Below are positions 1 through 6,429 of a DNA stretch of 64,000 nucleotides, one piece after another. The position numbers were made by a program, and so were the translations under genes. Positions within the stretch are counted from its first letter, which is position 1, and the number at the start of each line of letters is the position of its first letter. This DNA comes from Winogradskyella schleiferi (GTDB lineage: Bacteria; Bacteroidota; Bacteroidia; Flavobacteriales; Flavobacteriaceae), in contig NZ_CP053351.1 of NCBI RefSeq assembly GCF_013394655.1, forward strand, positions 3,512,001 through 3,576,000. Direction: 5' to 3'. The notes under the pieces were generated by a model. The model saw only the letters and a list, made by a program, of their open reading frames with translations, was not told where the DNA came from and made no database searches.

Positions 1-90
1 TATGATGTTTTCAATTTTAACAACCTTACGTTCACTTTACATCTGGATTCCAAAAAAGGAGGCTATAAACCTTCAAGAATTAACGGATAA
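1..90 (+). CDS. C-terminal end of an unidentified protein (partial)
   Basis: Frame 1 is open from the window edge to a TAA at 88-90 and encodes 29 residues, ending ..GGYKPSRING. I do not recognise the protein. The alternation of hydrophobic and polar residues (NLTFTLHLD) resembles a beta strand. The start lies outside the window, so the assignment as coding rests only on the open frame, and it could be chance. Confidence 0.3.
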   Translation, partial: YDVFNFNNLTFTLHLDSKKGGYKPSRING

Positions 91-191
91 CTTATGCAAT
101 ATACTTATCAATGGTATTACCAATAAATCATGACTTTACACGCGATTTGTAGCCAATTAACATATTAACAAAATCTTTAGAATTAATTTTA

Positions 192-223
192 TAACTTTGT
201 CATGCAAACTAACAAGTGTTAGT
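192..223 (+). promoter_or_regulatory. Candidate paa operon promoter and palindromic operator
   Basis: TAACTTTG at 192-199 matches the Bacteroidota -7 consensus TAnnTTTG. No good -33 TTTG is visible 19-20 bases upstream. Just downstream, ACTAACA-AG-TGTTAGT (208-223) is a perfect 7-bp inverted repeat with a 2-bp spacer. It would overlap or just follow the transcription start, where a repressor would act. Phenylacetate operons are commonly controlled by phenylacetyl-CoA-responsive repressors (PaaX or TetR-type PaaR). No regulator gene is visible here. Confidence 0.45.
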
Positions 224-231
224 CACCTGTT

Positions 232-285
232 CCTACAAGCTTTCGTTTTGGTGACTGAGCTTAGTCGAAGTCAAAACCTTGTAGG
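232..285. repeat. Nested inverted repeat in the paa leader (family I core)
   Basis: CCTACAAG (232-239) is repeated inverted as CTTGTAGG (278-285). Inside lies GACTGAGCTTAGTCGAAGTC, a member of the same short repeat family found inside paaA (1731-1750) and at 47458-47487. It occupies the untranslated leader between the candidate promoter and paaE, and would fold into a hairpin in the mRNA. Confidence 0.55.
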
Positions 286-364
286 TATAATTAAAAGTCG
301 AATTTGTTTTAAAAGACATCCGAGTACAATTTAAAAAGATACCACGCTCAAGGTGTGGCACAAG

Positions 365-1438
365 ATGGCAGAATTTCACAAATTAAAAGTTGCAGACATA
401 TATAAGGAAACCGAAGACACTTCGGTGATCACTTTCAATGTACCTTCAGAATTACAGAACGAATTCAAATTCCGTCAAGGGCAACATTTAACACTAAAAG
501 CAGATATCAATGGTGAAGATGTGCGACGTTCATATTCACTATGTTCAAGCCCAAATGAAAATGAGTGGAAGGTCGCGGTAAAATTAATTCCTGACGGAAA
601 ATTTTCTAGCTACGTTAACAACGAGCTCAAAACCAATGACGACATTGAAGTGATGTCGCCAAGTGGAACCTTCGGTGTTGAGGTCAACGCAGAAAAAGCC
701 AAGAATTATTTATTTTTTGCGGCTGGAAGTGGCATTACACCTGTCCTATCCATGGTAAAAGCACATTTACAAGGTGAACCAAATTCAACTTGCAAACTAT
801 TTTACGTCAATAAAACCGCAAAATCCATTATCTTTAAAGAAGAATTGGAACAACTGCGGAACACCTATTTTGGAAGATTGGAAATCTATTATTTCCTAAC
901 CAAGGAACGACGGGATATAGAATTGTTTAACGGACGTTTCGATGATGACAAGATGAAAGTTCTTACAAAAACCTTCATCGATATTCCAGACACCAGCGAA
1001 GTATTTCTCTGTGGTCCAGAAAAAATGATCAACTATGTCAGCTCCTATTTAATAGAAGCAGGCTTACCAAAAGAATTAGTGCATTTTGAGCTGTTCGTAA
1101 AAGGCCTTTCAGATGAAGATATCAAGCGAGCAGAACGACTGGCACAACAAAATGTAGAAGGCACAAAAATAACAATCGTAGATGGCGGAAAAGAATTTTC
1201 CTTCACTATGACCAAAGAATACGACAACATTCTAGATGCAGCCTTGGGCGCTGGAGCCGATTTGCCATTTGCCTGCAAAGGAGGCGTTTGCAGCACCTGT
1301 AAATGCGAAGTAAAAGAAGGTGCTGTAGAGATGAAAATCAACTATGCATTAGACGAAAAAGAAGTGTCGCAAAATTTAGTGTTAAGCTGTCAATCTGTAC
1401 CAACATCAGACAAAGTCGTGGTCGATTTTGACGTTTAA
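365..1438 (+). CDS. paaE: 1,2-phenylacetyl-CoA epoxidase, reductase subunit PaaE
   Basis: PaaE passes electrons from NAD(P)H through FAD and a [2Fe-2S] cluster to the PaaA di-iron centre. The N-terminal FR-type FAD domain carries RRSYS (about residues 54-58), followed by the nucleotide-binding segments AAGSGITP and CGPEKM. The C-terminal plant-type ferredoxin domain has the ligand set CKGGVCSTC plus a distal Cys in LSCQS. The frame is open from a GTG at 353, but the ATG at 365 gives the expected MAEFHKL start and a 357-residue protein. It is the first gene of the operon; in many bacteria paaE comes after paaABCD, so the order EABCD is a local trait. Confidence 0.95.
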   Translation: MAEFHKLKVADIYKETEDTSVITFNVPSELQNEFKFRQGQHLTLKADINGEDVRRSYSLCSSPNENEWKVAVKLIPDGKFSSYVNNELKTNDDIEVMSPSGTFGVEVNAEKAKNYLFFAAGSGITPVLSMVKAHLQGEPNSTCKLFYVNKTAKSIIFKEELEQLRNTYFGRLEIYYFLTKERRDIELFNGRFDDDKMKVLTKTFIDIPDTSEVFLCGPEKMINYVSSYLIEAGLPKELVHFELFVKGLSDEDIKRAERLAQQNVEGTKITIVDGGKEFSFTMTKEYDNILDAALGAGADLPFACKGGVCSTCKCEVKEGAVEMKINYALDEKEVSQNLVLSCQSVPTSDKVVVDFDV

Positions 1439-1447
1439 TTAAACGAT

Positions 1448-1467
1448 CCTGTAAGGTTTTCAAAACC
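1448..1467. repeat. Family H palindrome (CCTGTAAGGTTTT..), partial copy
   Basis: CCTGTAAGGTTTTCAAAACC resembles the better copy at 18268-18294 (CCTGTcAGGTTTT / AAAACCTtACAGG). Only the inner arm is kept here. It sits ten bases after the paaE stop codon. Confidence 0.5.
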
Positions 1468-1494
1468 AGACCGGTTTAGAATTAATAATAATTT

Positions 1495-1590
1495 GGGCGT
1501 TACTCTACTTCGCTAAAGAGCTTCGTAGAGTCGGGCTTTCCGCTATATCTTTTTTGATAAAAAAAGGAGCCGCTACAATCCCTAACGCAC
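1495..1590 (+). repeat. Family G structured repeat, copy 1 (possible structured RNA element)
   Basis: The element starts GGGCGTTAC and ends CCCTAACGCA, giving inverted ends GCGTTA/TAACGC. Hairpin 1 is a TCTAC/GTAGA stem, followed by the conserved linker GTCGGGCTTTCCGCTA. Hairpin 2 is CTTTTTT/AAAAAAG, then GCCGCT..ATCCCTAACGC. A second copy lies on the minus strand at 30529-30638. It shares the ends and linker, while both hairpin sequences differ yet remain paired. The copy lies in the 263-bp paaE-paaA gap. Confidence 0.75.
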
Positions 1591-1660
1591 TTGTCTGCCA
1601 ACAATAGGCAATATCAGAAACCTTTAATTATTTGCTAAGGTTTAAAAAGAAGTTCAACAA

Positions 1661-1692
1661 GCTGAAGGCTAAAAGCCAACAGCTAAAAGCTT
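1661..1692. repeat. AGCT-rich short repeat before paaA
   Basis: The stretch GCTGAAGGCTAAAAGCC followed by AACAGCTAAAAGCTT contains overlapping short inverted and direct repeats (GGCTAAAAGCC, AGCTAAAAGCT). It ends about ten bases before the paaA start. It is low-complexity in character and looks like another small interspersed repeat. No function can be read from it. Confidence 0.4.
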
Positions 1693-1701
1693 AGAAAAAA
1701 A

Positions 1702-2682
1702 ATGAGTGAAGAACAAATAAAAAATTTAGAGGCTGAGCACAGTCGAAGTCTAGAAGAACAATTCGAGGCACGTATCGCAAGAGACGAAAAAATCGAACCG
1801 AAAGATTGGATGCCAGAAAAATATCGTAAGACACATATTCGTCAAATGTCGCAACATGCACATTCCGAAATTGTAGGTATGCTTCCCGAAGGCAATTGGA
1901 TAACGCGCGCACCTTCATTACGACGAAAAGTAGCGTTATTGGCAAAAGTGCAAGATGAAGCTGGTCACGGTTTATATTTATATTCAGCAACCGAAACTTT
2001 AGGTATTTCGCGCGATGAAATGTACGAGCAACTGCATACAGGAAAAGCAAAATATTCGTCCATTTTCAACTACCCAACCATTACATGGGCAGATATGGGA
2101 GCTATTGGCTGGTTAGTAGATGGCGCAGCAATTATAAATCAAGTACCATTGTGCAATACGTCTTATGGACCATATGCTAGAGCTATGATTCGTGTATGTA
2201 AGGAAGAAAGTTTTCATCAACGTCAAGGCTATGAAATTATGATAAAATTGGCCAACGGAACACCCGAACAAAAGGAGATGGCTCAAGACGCTTTAAACCG
2301 TTGGTGGTGGCCAAGCCTAATGATGTTAGGTCCAACAGATGCCGAATCTATTCACACAGAACAATCCATGAAATGGAAATTAAAGCGAAAGTCTAATGAC
2401 GATTTACGTCAACAATTTATAGACCAAACCGTTCCACAAGCCGATTTAATCGGACTCACAATTCCAGATCCAGATTTAAAATGGAACGAAGAAAAAGGAA
2501 GTTACGATTTCGGGGAAATTGATTGGGATGAGTTTTGGCAAGTAGTAAAAGGTCATGGTCCAATGAACAAAGAACGCATGAAAGCAAGAGTAGGCGCATG
2601 GGAAGAAGGCGAATGGGTTAGAGATGCCGCAATGGCATATGCTGAAAAGAACCAAGAAAGAAAAGAGAAACAAGCAATTTAA
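1702..2682 (+). CDS. paaA: 1,2-phenylacetyl-CoA epoxidase, catalytic subunit PaaA
   Basis: PaaA is the di-iron catalytic subunit that epoxidises the ring of phenylacetyl-CoA. The ferritin-like fold carries the iron-ligand motifs DEAGH (85-89) and EESFH (168-172), and the family sequence from [20 protein letters not shown] onward is intact. The 326-residue length is close to the family norm. The N-terminus contains EAEHSRS (residues 10-16), which is a translated copy of a genomic repeat (1731-1750) and appears to split an ancestral SLEEQF-like start. It lies downstream of paaE and upstream of paaB in one transcription direction. Confidence 0.96.
   Translation: MSEEQIKNLEAEHSRSLEEQFEARIARDEKIEPKDWMPEKYRKTHIRQMSQHAHSEIVGMLPEGNWITRAPSLRRKVALLAKVQDEAGHGLYLYSATETLGISRDEMYEQLHTGKAKYSSIFNYPTITWADMGAIGWLVDGAAIINQVPLCNTSYGPYARAMIRVCKEESFHQRQGYEIMIKLANGTPEQKEMAQDALNRWWWPSLMMLGPTDAESIHTEQSMKWKLKRKSNDDLRQQFIDQTVPQADLIGLTIPDPDLKWNEEKGSYDFGEIDWDEFWQVVKGHGPMNKERMKARVGAWEEGEWVRDAAMAYAEKNQERKEKQAI
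1731..1750. repeat. Family I repeat translated in frame inside paaA
   Basis: GGCTGAGCACAGTCGAAGTC is the same family as GACTGAGCTTAGTCGAAGTC in the leader (253-272) and, inverted, CTTCGACTGCACTCAGC at 47459-47475. It encodes most of A-E-H-S-R-S near the PaaA N-terminus, keeping the frame. The flanking codons NLE and SLE look like a small duplication around it. Confidence 0.65.
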
Positions 2683-2688
2683 CTTTCA

Positions 2689-2736
2689 TCGTCAGTTCGA
2701 GTAAAATTGCTTTTTCTGTAATTTTGTATCGAGAAC
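2689..2736. repeat. Family D repeat, single arm, paaA-paaB gap
   Basis: GTCAGTTCGAGTAAAATTGC .. GTATCGAGAAC matches one half of the longer palindromes at 20269-20370 and 21454-21560. It fills most of the 76-bp gap between paaA and paaB. Confidence 0.6.
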
Positions 2737-2758
2737 AAGATGAAACAAAACATATATT

Positions 2759-3049
2759 ATGTCAGACAAAAAAAACTGGCCACTTTGGGAAATCTTCGTA
2801 AGAAGTAAAAATGGATTAGAACATAGACATTGTGGAAGCCTTCATGCGACAGATGCTGAAATGGCTTTAGAAAATGCAAGAGACGTGTACACTAGACGAA
2901 ACGAAGGCGTGAGCATTTGGGTTGTAGAATCCAAAAACATAACGGCTTCAAATCCGGAACACAATGGCGAAATGTTTGAGCCAGCTCAAGATAAAGTCTA
3001 CCGTCACCCAACCTTTTACGATTTACCAGACGACGTAAAGCACATGTGA
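2759..3049 (+). CDS. paaB: 1,2-phenylacetyl-CoA epoxidase subunit PaaB
   Basis: PaaB is a small structural subunit that bridges PaaAC dimers in the epoxidase complex. At 96 residues it matches the usual size (about 95). The start WPLWEIFVRSKNGLEHRHCG and the segment YTRRNEGVSIWVV are typical of the family. The gene follows paaA after a repeat-bearing spacer and precedes paaC. No odd features. Confidence 0.95.
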   Translation: MSDKKNWPLWEIFVRSKNGLEHRHCGSLHATDAEMALENARDVYTRRNEGVSIWVVESKNITASNPEHNGEMFEPAQDKVYRHPTFYDLPDDVKHM

Positions 3050-3105
3050 CAAATTCATGCGAACGCAGGAATCTCATAAATTAAAAGAAAACCTATGATG
3101 CTCTG

Positions 3106-3137
3106 GATTGTCCCGTTGAGGGGACTTTAGGGGTGTC
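3106..3137. repeat. Family B repeat, short form
   Basis: GATTGTCCCGTTGAGGGGAC then TTTAGGGGTGTC resembles the outer arms of the family B copies at 4543-4586 and 6366-6410, but lacks their inner palindrome around AGCT. It lies in the paaB-paaC gap. Confidence 0.55.
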
Positions 3138-3149
3138 ACACTAAAAAGA

Positions 3150-3167
3150 TTCCCACTGTCGTGGGAA
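3150..3167. repeat. Family C hairpin TTCCCAC/GTGGGAA, copy 1
   Basis: TTCCCAC-TGTC-GTGGGAA is a perfect 7-bp stem with a 4-base loop, ending seven bases before the paaC ATG. A near-identical hairpin (loop TTTC) sits twelve bases before the paaF ATG at 13655-13672. It would pair within the translation initiation region. Confidence 0.7.
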
Positions 3168-3173
3168 GTGAAA

Positions 3174-3929
3174 ATGAAAAACAAAACCCTATACAACTAC
3201 ATTCTAGGAATCGCAGACAACAGCCTAATTCTAGGCCAACGCATGGGAGAACTATGCGGGCATGGTCCAACGTTAGAAACAGATATCGCCTGCACAAATA
3301 TTTCATTGGATTTGTTCGGACAAGTTCGAAGTTATTTTCAATATGCAGCAAAAATTGCTGGAGATGGAAGAACGGAAGACGATATTGCCATGCTTCGTAA
3401 AGAGCGTGAATACGTTAATGTCTTATTAGTAGAACAACCTAATACCAATTTCGCCTACACCATGGCACGTCAATTCTTGTTCGATGTTTACCATTTTGCA
3501 TTTCTTTCAGAATTAGAGAAAAGTAAAGACTTAACACTTTCGGCCATAGCTAAAAAATGTATAAAAGAAGTCCGTTATCACGAACGATTTTCTTCAGATT
3601 GGATCAAACGTTTAGGCGATGGTACAGCGAAAAGTAAAGCTAAAATGCAAGAAGCTATAAACGACTTATGGACTTACACAGATGAATTGTTTCATCAAAC
3701 AGAAGCAGATAAAGCAATGGTCTCTGAAGGTATAGGCGTTGATGTAACCAAACTAAAAGACAATTATTACAAGAATGTCAATGAAATCTTAGAACAGGCA
3801 ACTTTGGAAATTCCAGAATCGCAATATTTCCAAAAAGGAGGAAAAAAAGGCATTCATACTGAACATTTAGGATACTTATTGGCAGAATTGCAATATATGC
3901 AACGTACGTATCCTAACATGGAATGGTAA
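3174..3929 (+). CDS. paaC: 1,2-phenylacetyl-CoA epoxidase subunit PaaC
   Basis: PaaC is the structural partner of PaaA in the epoxidase, a ferritin-like subunit without the iron site. The start MKNKTLYNYILGIADNSLIL, the segment EQPNTNFAYTMARQFLFD and EVRYHERFSSDWIKRLGDGT are typical. The frame extends to a GTG at 3168, but the ATG at 3174 gives the family start and a 251-residue protein. It is preceded by the hairpin at 3150-3167, which could influence translation, and followed by a nested repeat. Confidence 0.95.
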   Translation: MKNKTLYNYILGIADNSLILGQRMGELCGHGPTLETDIACTNISLDLFGQVRSYFQYAAKIAGDGRTEDDIAMLRKEREYVNVLLVEQPNTNFAYTMARQFLFDVYHFAFLSELEKSKDLTLSAIAKKCIKEVRYHERFSSDWIKRLGDGTAKSKAKMQEAINDLWTYTDELFHQTEADKAMVSEGIGVDVTKLKDNYYKNVNEILEQATLEIPESQYFQKGGKKGIHTEHLGYLLAELQYMQRTYPNMEW

Positions 3930-3932
3930 TAA

Positions 3933-3979
3933 AAAGCCCATCTTTCTCGATAGCTATCGGGATTCCCAAAGGAAAGAAA
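3933..3979. repeat. Family A repeat (inverted) with a nested GATAGCTATC palindrome
   Basis: Read on the minus strand: TTTCTTTCCTTTGGGA, then ATCCCGATAGCTATCGAG, then AAAGATGGGCTTTTT. The outer parts are family A (TTCTTCCC..GGGAAG..GATGGGGCTT). The middle is the same inner palindrome seen in family B at 4543-4586 and 6366-6410. One repeat appears to have inserted into the loop of another. It ends six bases before the paaD ATG. Confidence 0.65.
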
Positions 3980-3984
3980 CTATT

Positions 3985-4521
3985 ATGAGTAAAACGAAAA
4001 ACATACCGCGTCCCAGTGAGAGTTCTTCCCCTTTAGAGAAGGTGGATGGGGCCTTGATTGAGATTTTATCGAGTGTCTCAGATCCAGAAATCCCAGTGCT
4101 ATCCATAATGGATATGGGAGTGGTTCGTTCCGCGATTATTGTTGATGGTATTGTGAAAGTAGAAATCACACCAACCTACAGTGGCTGTCCCGCAATGGAT
4201 GTCATTGGTGATGATATTAAAAAAGCATTGAAAGAAGCAGGATATGATTCAGAAATAGACTTAATTCTGCATCCAGCATGGACAACCGATTGGATTACAC
4301 CAAGAGGGCGACAAGCATTAGAAAATTACGGCATTGCTGCACCATTGGATGCAGACGCAGATAAAGCTGTATTATTGAATGGAAAGCAAATCGTAAAATG
4401 TCCTCAGTGTGGCTCAAAAAACACACGATTAGTAAGTCAATTTGGTTCCACGGCTTGCAAAGCACAATTTCAGTGTGAGGACTGTCAAGAGCCATTTGAT
4501 TATTTTAAATGTTTGAAGTAA
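3985..4521 (+). CDS. paaD: PaaD, DUF59 metal-cluster protein of the phenylacetyl-CoA epoxidase locus
   Basis: PaaD has an N-terminal MIP18/DUF59 domain (about residues 25-110; DPEIPVLSIMDMGVV, YSGCPAMDV). Its C-terminal zinc-ribbon-like part carries CPQC..C..CEDC (about 134-178). It is thought to help mature the Fe-S or di-iron components of the epoxidase. At 178 residues it is slightly longer than usual. Residues 13-24 (SSSPLEKVDGAL) are a translated family A repeat, which accounts for the added length before the DUF59 core. It follows paaC after a nested repeat. Confidence 0.93.
   Translation: MSKTKNIPRPSESSSPLEKVDGALIEILSSVSDPEIPVLSIMDMGVVRSAIIVDGIVKVEITPTYSGCPAMDVIGDDIKKALKEAGYDSEIDLILHPAWTTDWITPRGRQALENYGIAAPLDADADKAVLLNGKQIVKCPQCGSKNTRLVSQFGSTACKAQFQCEDCQEPFDYFKCLK
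4023..4055. repeat. Family A repeat translated in frame at the PaaD N-terminus
   Basis: TTCTTCCCCTTTAGAGAAGG then TGGATGGGGCCTT matches the family A copies at 5385-5419, 19311-19343 and 22021-22055. It is read in frame and supplies SSPLEKVDGAL, the same reading frame of the repeat as in E2 (SSPLGKSDGAS). Confidence 0.7.
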
Positions 4522-4542
4522 AACACAAAAGTTAAATTTTAA

Positions 4543-4586
4543 GATTGTCCCTTTGAGTCCCTATAGCTATCGGGATTAGGGATGTT
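4543..4586. repeat. Family B repeat with inner palindrome, paaD-paaG gap
   Basis: GATTGTCCCTTTGA is followed by the inner palindrome GTCCCTATAGCTATCGGGAT and then TAGGGATGTT. The outer arms (GTCCCT../..AGGGAT) also pair. It ends twelve bases before the paaG start. Confidence 0.7.
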
Positions 4587-4598
4587 AAAAAAATAAAT

Positions 4599-5378
4599 AT
4601 GAGTTCAATCTTACTAAAAATAGAAAACCAAATAGCAACCATAACGCTAAACCGACCAGAAGTCTTCAATAGTTTCAATCGTGAAATGGCCTTGCGCTTA
4701 CAAAGCATTTTAGATGATTGCGAAAACAATGCTGATGTAAGAGCGATTGTTTTAACTGGAAACGGAAAAGCATTTTGTGCAGGACAAGATTTAAAAGAAG
4801 TGACTTCGCCAGATTCAAATCCAGGTTTCAAAAAAATATTGGAAGAACACTACAACCCCATTATTACAAGAATTCGAAACATCAAAAAACCAATTATTGG
4901 CGCCATTAATGGTGTTGCTGCAGGAGCTGGTGCAAATATTGCTTTGGCTTGTGACGTCGTTGTAGCTCATGAAAAAGTGAGTTTCATTCAGGCCTTTAGT
5001 TTAATTGGCTTAATTCCCGATAGCGCAGGCACCTATTTTCTTCCGCGATTAATAGGCTTTCAAAAAGCACAAGCCTTAGCTATGTTAGGTGATAAAATTT
5101 CGGCAGGCGAGGCAGAAAAAATGGGCATGATCTATAAAATGATTCCACTAGAAAATTTTGATGAAGAAGTCAACAAACTAGCTGTAAAATTAGCCAACAT
5201 GCCAACCAAAGCATTAGGAATGATAAAGGAATTGTTCAACAAATCCATGACCAATGATTTAGAATCCCAACTAGCCTTAGAATCTAAGTTACAGATAGAA
5301 GCAGCTCAAAGCGAGGACTATAAAGAAGGCGTTGCTGCATTCATTGAAAAGCGTAAACCAAATTTTAAAGGAAACTGA
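4599..5378 (+). CDS. paaG: 2-(1,2-epoxy-1,2-dihydrophenyl)acetyl-CoA isomerase PaaG
   Basis: PaaG is a crotonase-family enzyme that converts the ring epoxide to oxepin-CoA. It has the CoA-binding and oxyanion-hole segments GKAFCAGQDLKEV and GVAAGAGANIALACDVVVA, and the acidic/glycine stretch FSLIGLIPDSAGTYFLPRL. The 259-residue length is typical. It belongs to the epoxidase half of the operon, directly after paaD. Distinguishing PaaG from PaaF among crotonases is by position and by the AGQDL signature; the second crotonase at 13684 is the PaaF candidate. Confidence 0.88.
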   Translation: MSSILLKIENQIATITLNRPEVFNSFNREMALRLQSILDDCENNADVRAIVLTGNGKAFCAGQDLKEVTSPDSNPGFKKILEEHYNPIITRIRNIKKPIIGAINGVAAGAGANIALACDVVVAHEKVSFIQAFSLIGLIPDSAGTYFLPRLIGFQKAQALAMLGDKISAGEAEKMGMIYKMIPLENFDEEVNKLAVKLANMPTKALGMIKELFNKSMTNDLESQLALESKLQIEAAQSEDYKEGVAAFIEKRKPNFKGN

Positions 5379-5384
5379 GTAGAG

Positions 5385-5419
5385 TTCTTCCCTTTTGGGG
5401 AAGCTAGAAGGGGCTTTTT
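5385..5419. repeat. Family A repeat abutting a start codon
   Basis: TTCTTCCCTTTTGGGGAAGC then TAGAAGGGGCTTTTT ends exactly at the base before the ATG at 5420. The TTCCC..GGGAA arms form a hairpin in the translation initiation region of the PLP-dehydratase gene. Confidence 0.7.
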
Positions 5420-6355
5420 ATGATTAGACAAATTCTCATACAAACACACAACAGAATAAAACCTTTTATTCACAAAACACCTGTATTAACGTCACAATTA
5501 TTAAACAAAGAAGCAGGATGTCATTTGTTTTTCAAATGTGAGAACTTTCAAAAAATGGGTGCCTTTAAAATGCGAGGCGCAATAAACGCCATTCTTTCAC
5601 TTTCGGAAGAAGAAAAACGAAAAGGCGTCGTTACGCATTCCTCAGGAAATTTTGCCCAAGCCGTTGCTCTTGCCGCTCAGAATCTTGGAATTAAGGCTTA
5701 TATTGTTATGCCTGAAAACGCGCCTCAAGTTAAAAAAAATGCAGTCAAAAATTATGGTGGCGAAATCATTGAATGCGAATCGACCCTAAAAGCAAGAGAA
5801 GACACAGCAAACCGTATAAAAGCAGAAAAAGACGCATCGTTTTTACATCCTTCCAATCAAGATGAAGTGATTTATGGAAACAGCACAGCAACTATTGAAT
5901 TGTTAGAAGACTATCCAGATTTAGATATCATCTTAACACCTGTTGGAGGTGGTGGATTAATAGCAGGAACAGCCTTAGCTGCATGTTATTTTTCAAAAAA
6001 CTGCAAAGTCATTGGAGCTGAACCCATGCAAGCAGATGATGCGTATCGCTCTTTAATTTCTGGTCAAATAGAAACCAATGAATTTACCGATACCATTGCA
6101 GATGGCTTGCGAACAAATTTAGGAAATCGTAACTTTCCAATTATCAAAAAACATGTCGAAAAGATAATTCGTGTAGAAGAAGATGAAATTATAAAGGCAA
6201 TGCAATTAATTTGGGAACGTATGAAGATTATTGTAGAACCTTCATCGGCTGTACCTTTTGCCGCAGTATTAAAGATTAAAGAAGAATTTAAAAACAAAAC
6301 CGTCGGCATTATTTTGTCTGGCGGAAATGTAGAGGTAACAAACCTTACCTTCTAA
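5420..6355 (+). CDS. PLP-dependent serine/threonine dehydratase-like enzyme inside the paa operon
   Basis: This is a fold-type II PLP enzyme of the threonine/serine dehydratase or serine racemase group. The Schiff-base lysine lies in FQKMGAFKMRGA (about residues 46-57), SSGNFAQAVA is the substrate loop, and VGGGGLIAGTA binds the PLP phosphate. At 311 residues it has no C-terminal ACT regulatory domain, so it is the short catabolic or racemase type. Possible activities are L-threonine or L-serine ammonia-lyase, 3-hydroxyaspartate ammonia-lyase, or racemase. It has no known step in phenylacetate breakdown, although it lies between paaG and paaH. Confidence 0.85.
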   Translation: MIRQILIQTHNRIKPFIHKTPVLTSQLLNKEAGCHLFFKCENFQKMGAFKMRGAINAILSLSEEEKRKGVVTHSSGNFAQAVALAAQNLGIKAYIVMPENAPQVKKNAVKNYGGEIIECESTLKAREDTANRIKAEKDASFLHPSNQDEVIYGNSTATIELLEDYPDLDIILTPVGGGGLIAGTALAACYFSKNCKVIGAEPMQADDAYRSLISGQIETNEFTDTIADGLRTNLGNRNFPIIKKHVEKIIRVEEDEIIKAMQLIWERMKIIVEPSSAVPFAAVLKIKEEFKNKTVGIILSGGNVEVTNLTF

Positions 6356-6365
6356 TTAATTGAAG

Positions 6366-6410
6366 GATTGTCCCCTTGAATCCCGATAGCTATCGGGATT
6401 AGGGGTGTTC
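6366..6410. repeat. Family B repeat with inner palindrome, before paaH
   Basis: GATTGTCCCCTTGA, inner palindrome ATCCCGATAGCTATCGGGAT, then TAGGGGTGTTC. This is the most symmetric copy: the inner 20 bases form a perfect palindrome and CCCCTT/AGGGG form the outer stem. It lies 19 bases before the paaH ATG. Confidence 0.75.
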
Positions 6411-6429
6411 TCAAAATGAAGAATAAATT

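Noticed and set aside
1439..1701. CRISPR array or tandem repeat array in the paaE-paaA gap
   Set aside because: The repeats are distinct single palindromes with no regular spacer length.
3161..3400. Open frame of 79 codons overlapping the start of paaC
   Set aside because: Another frame of the conserved PaaC sequence; no independent signal.
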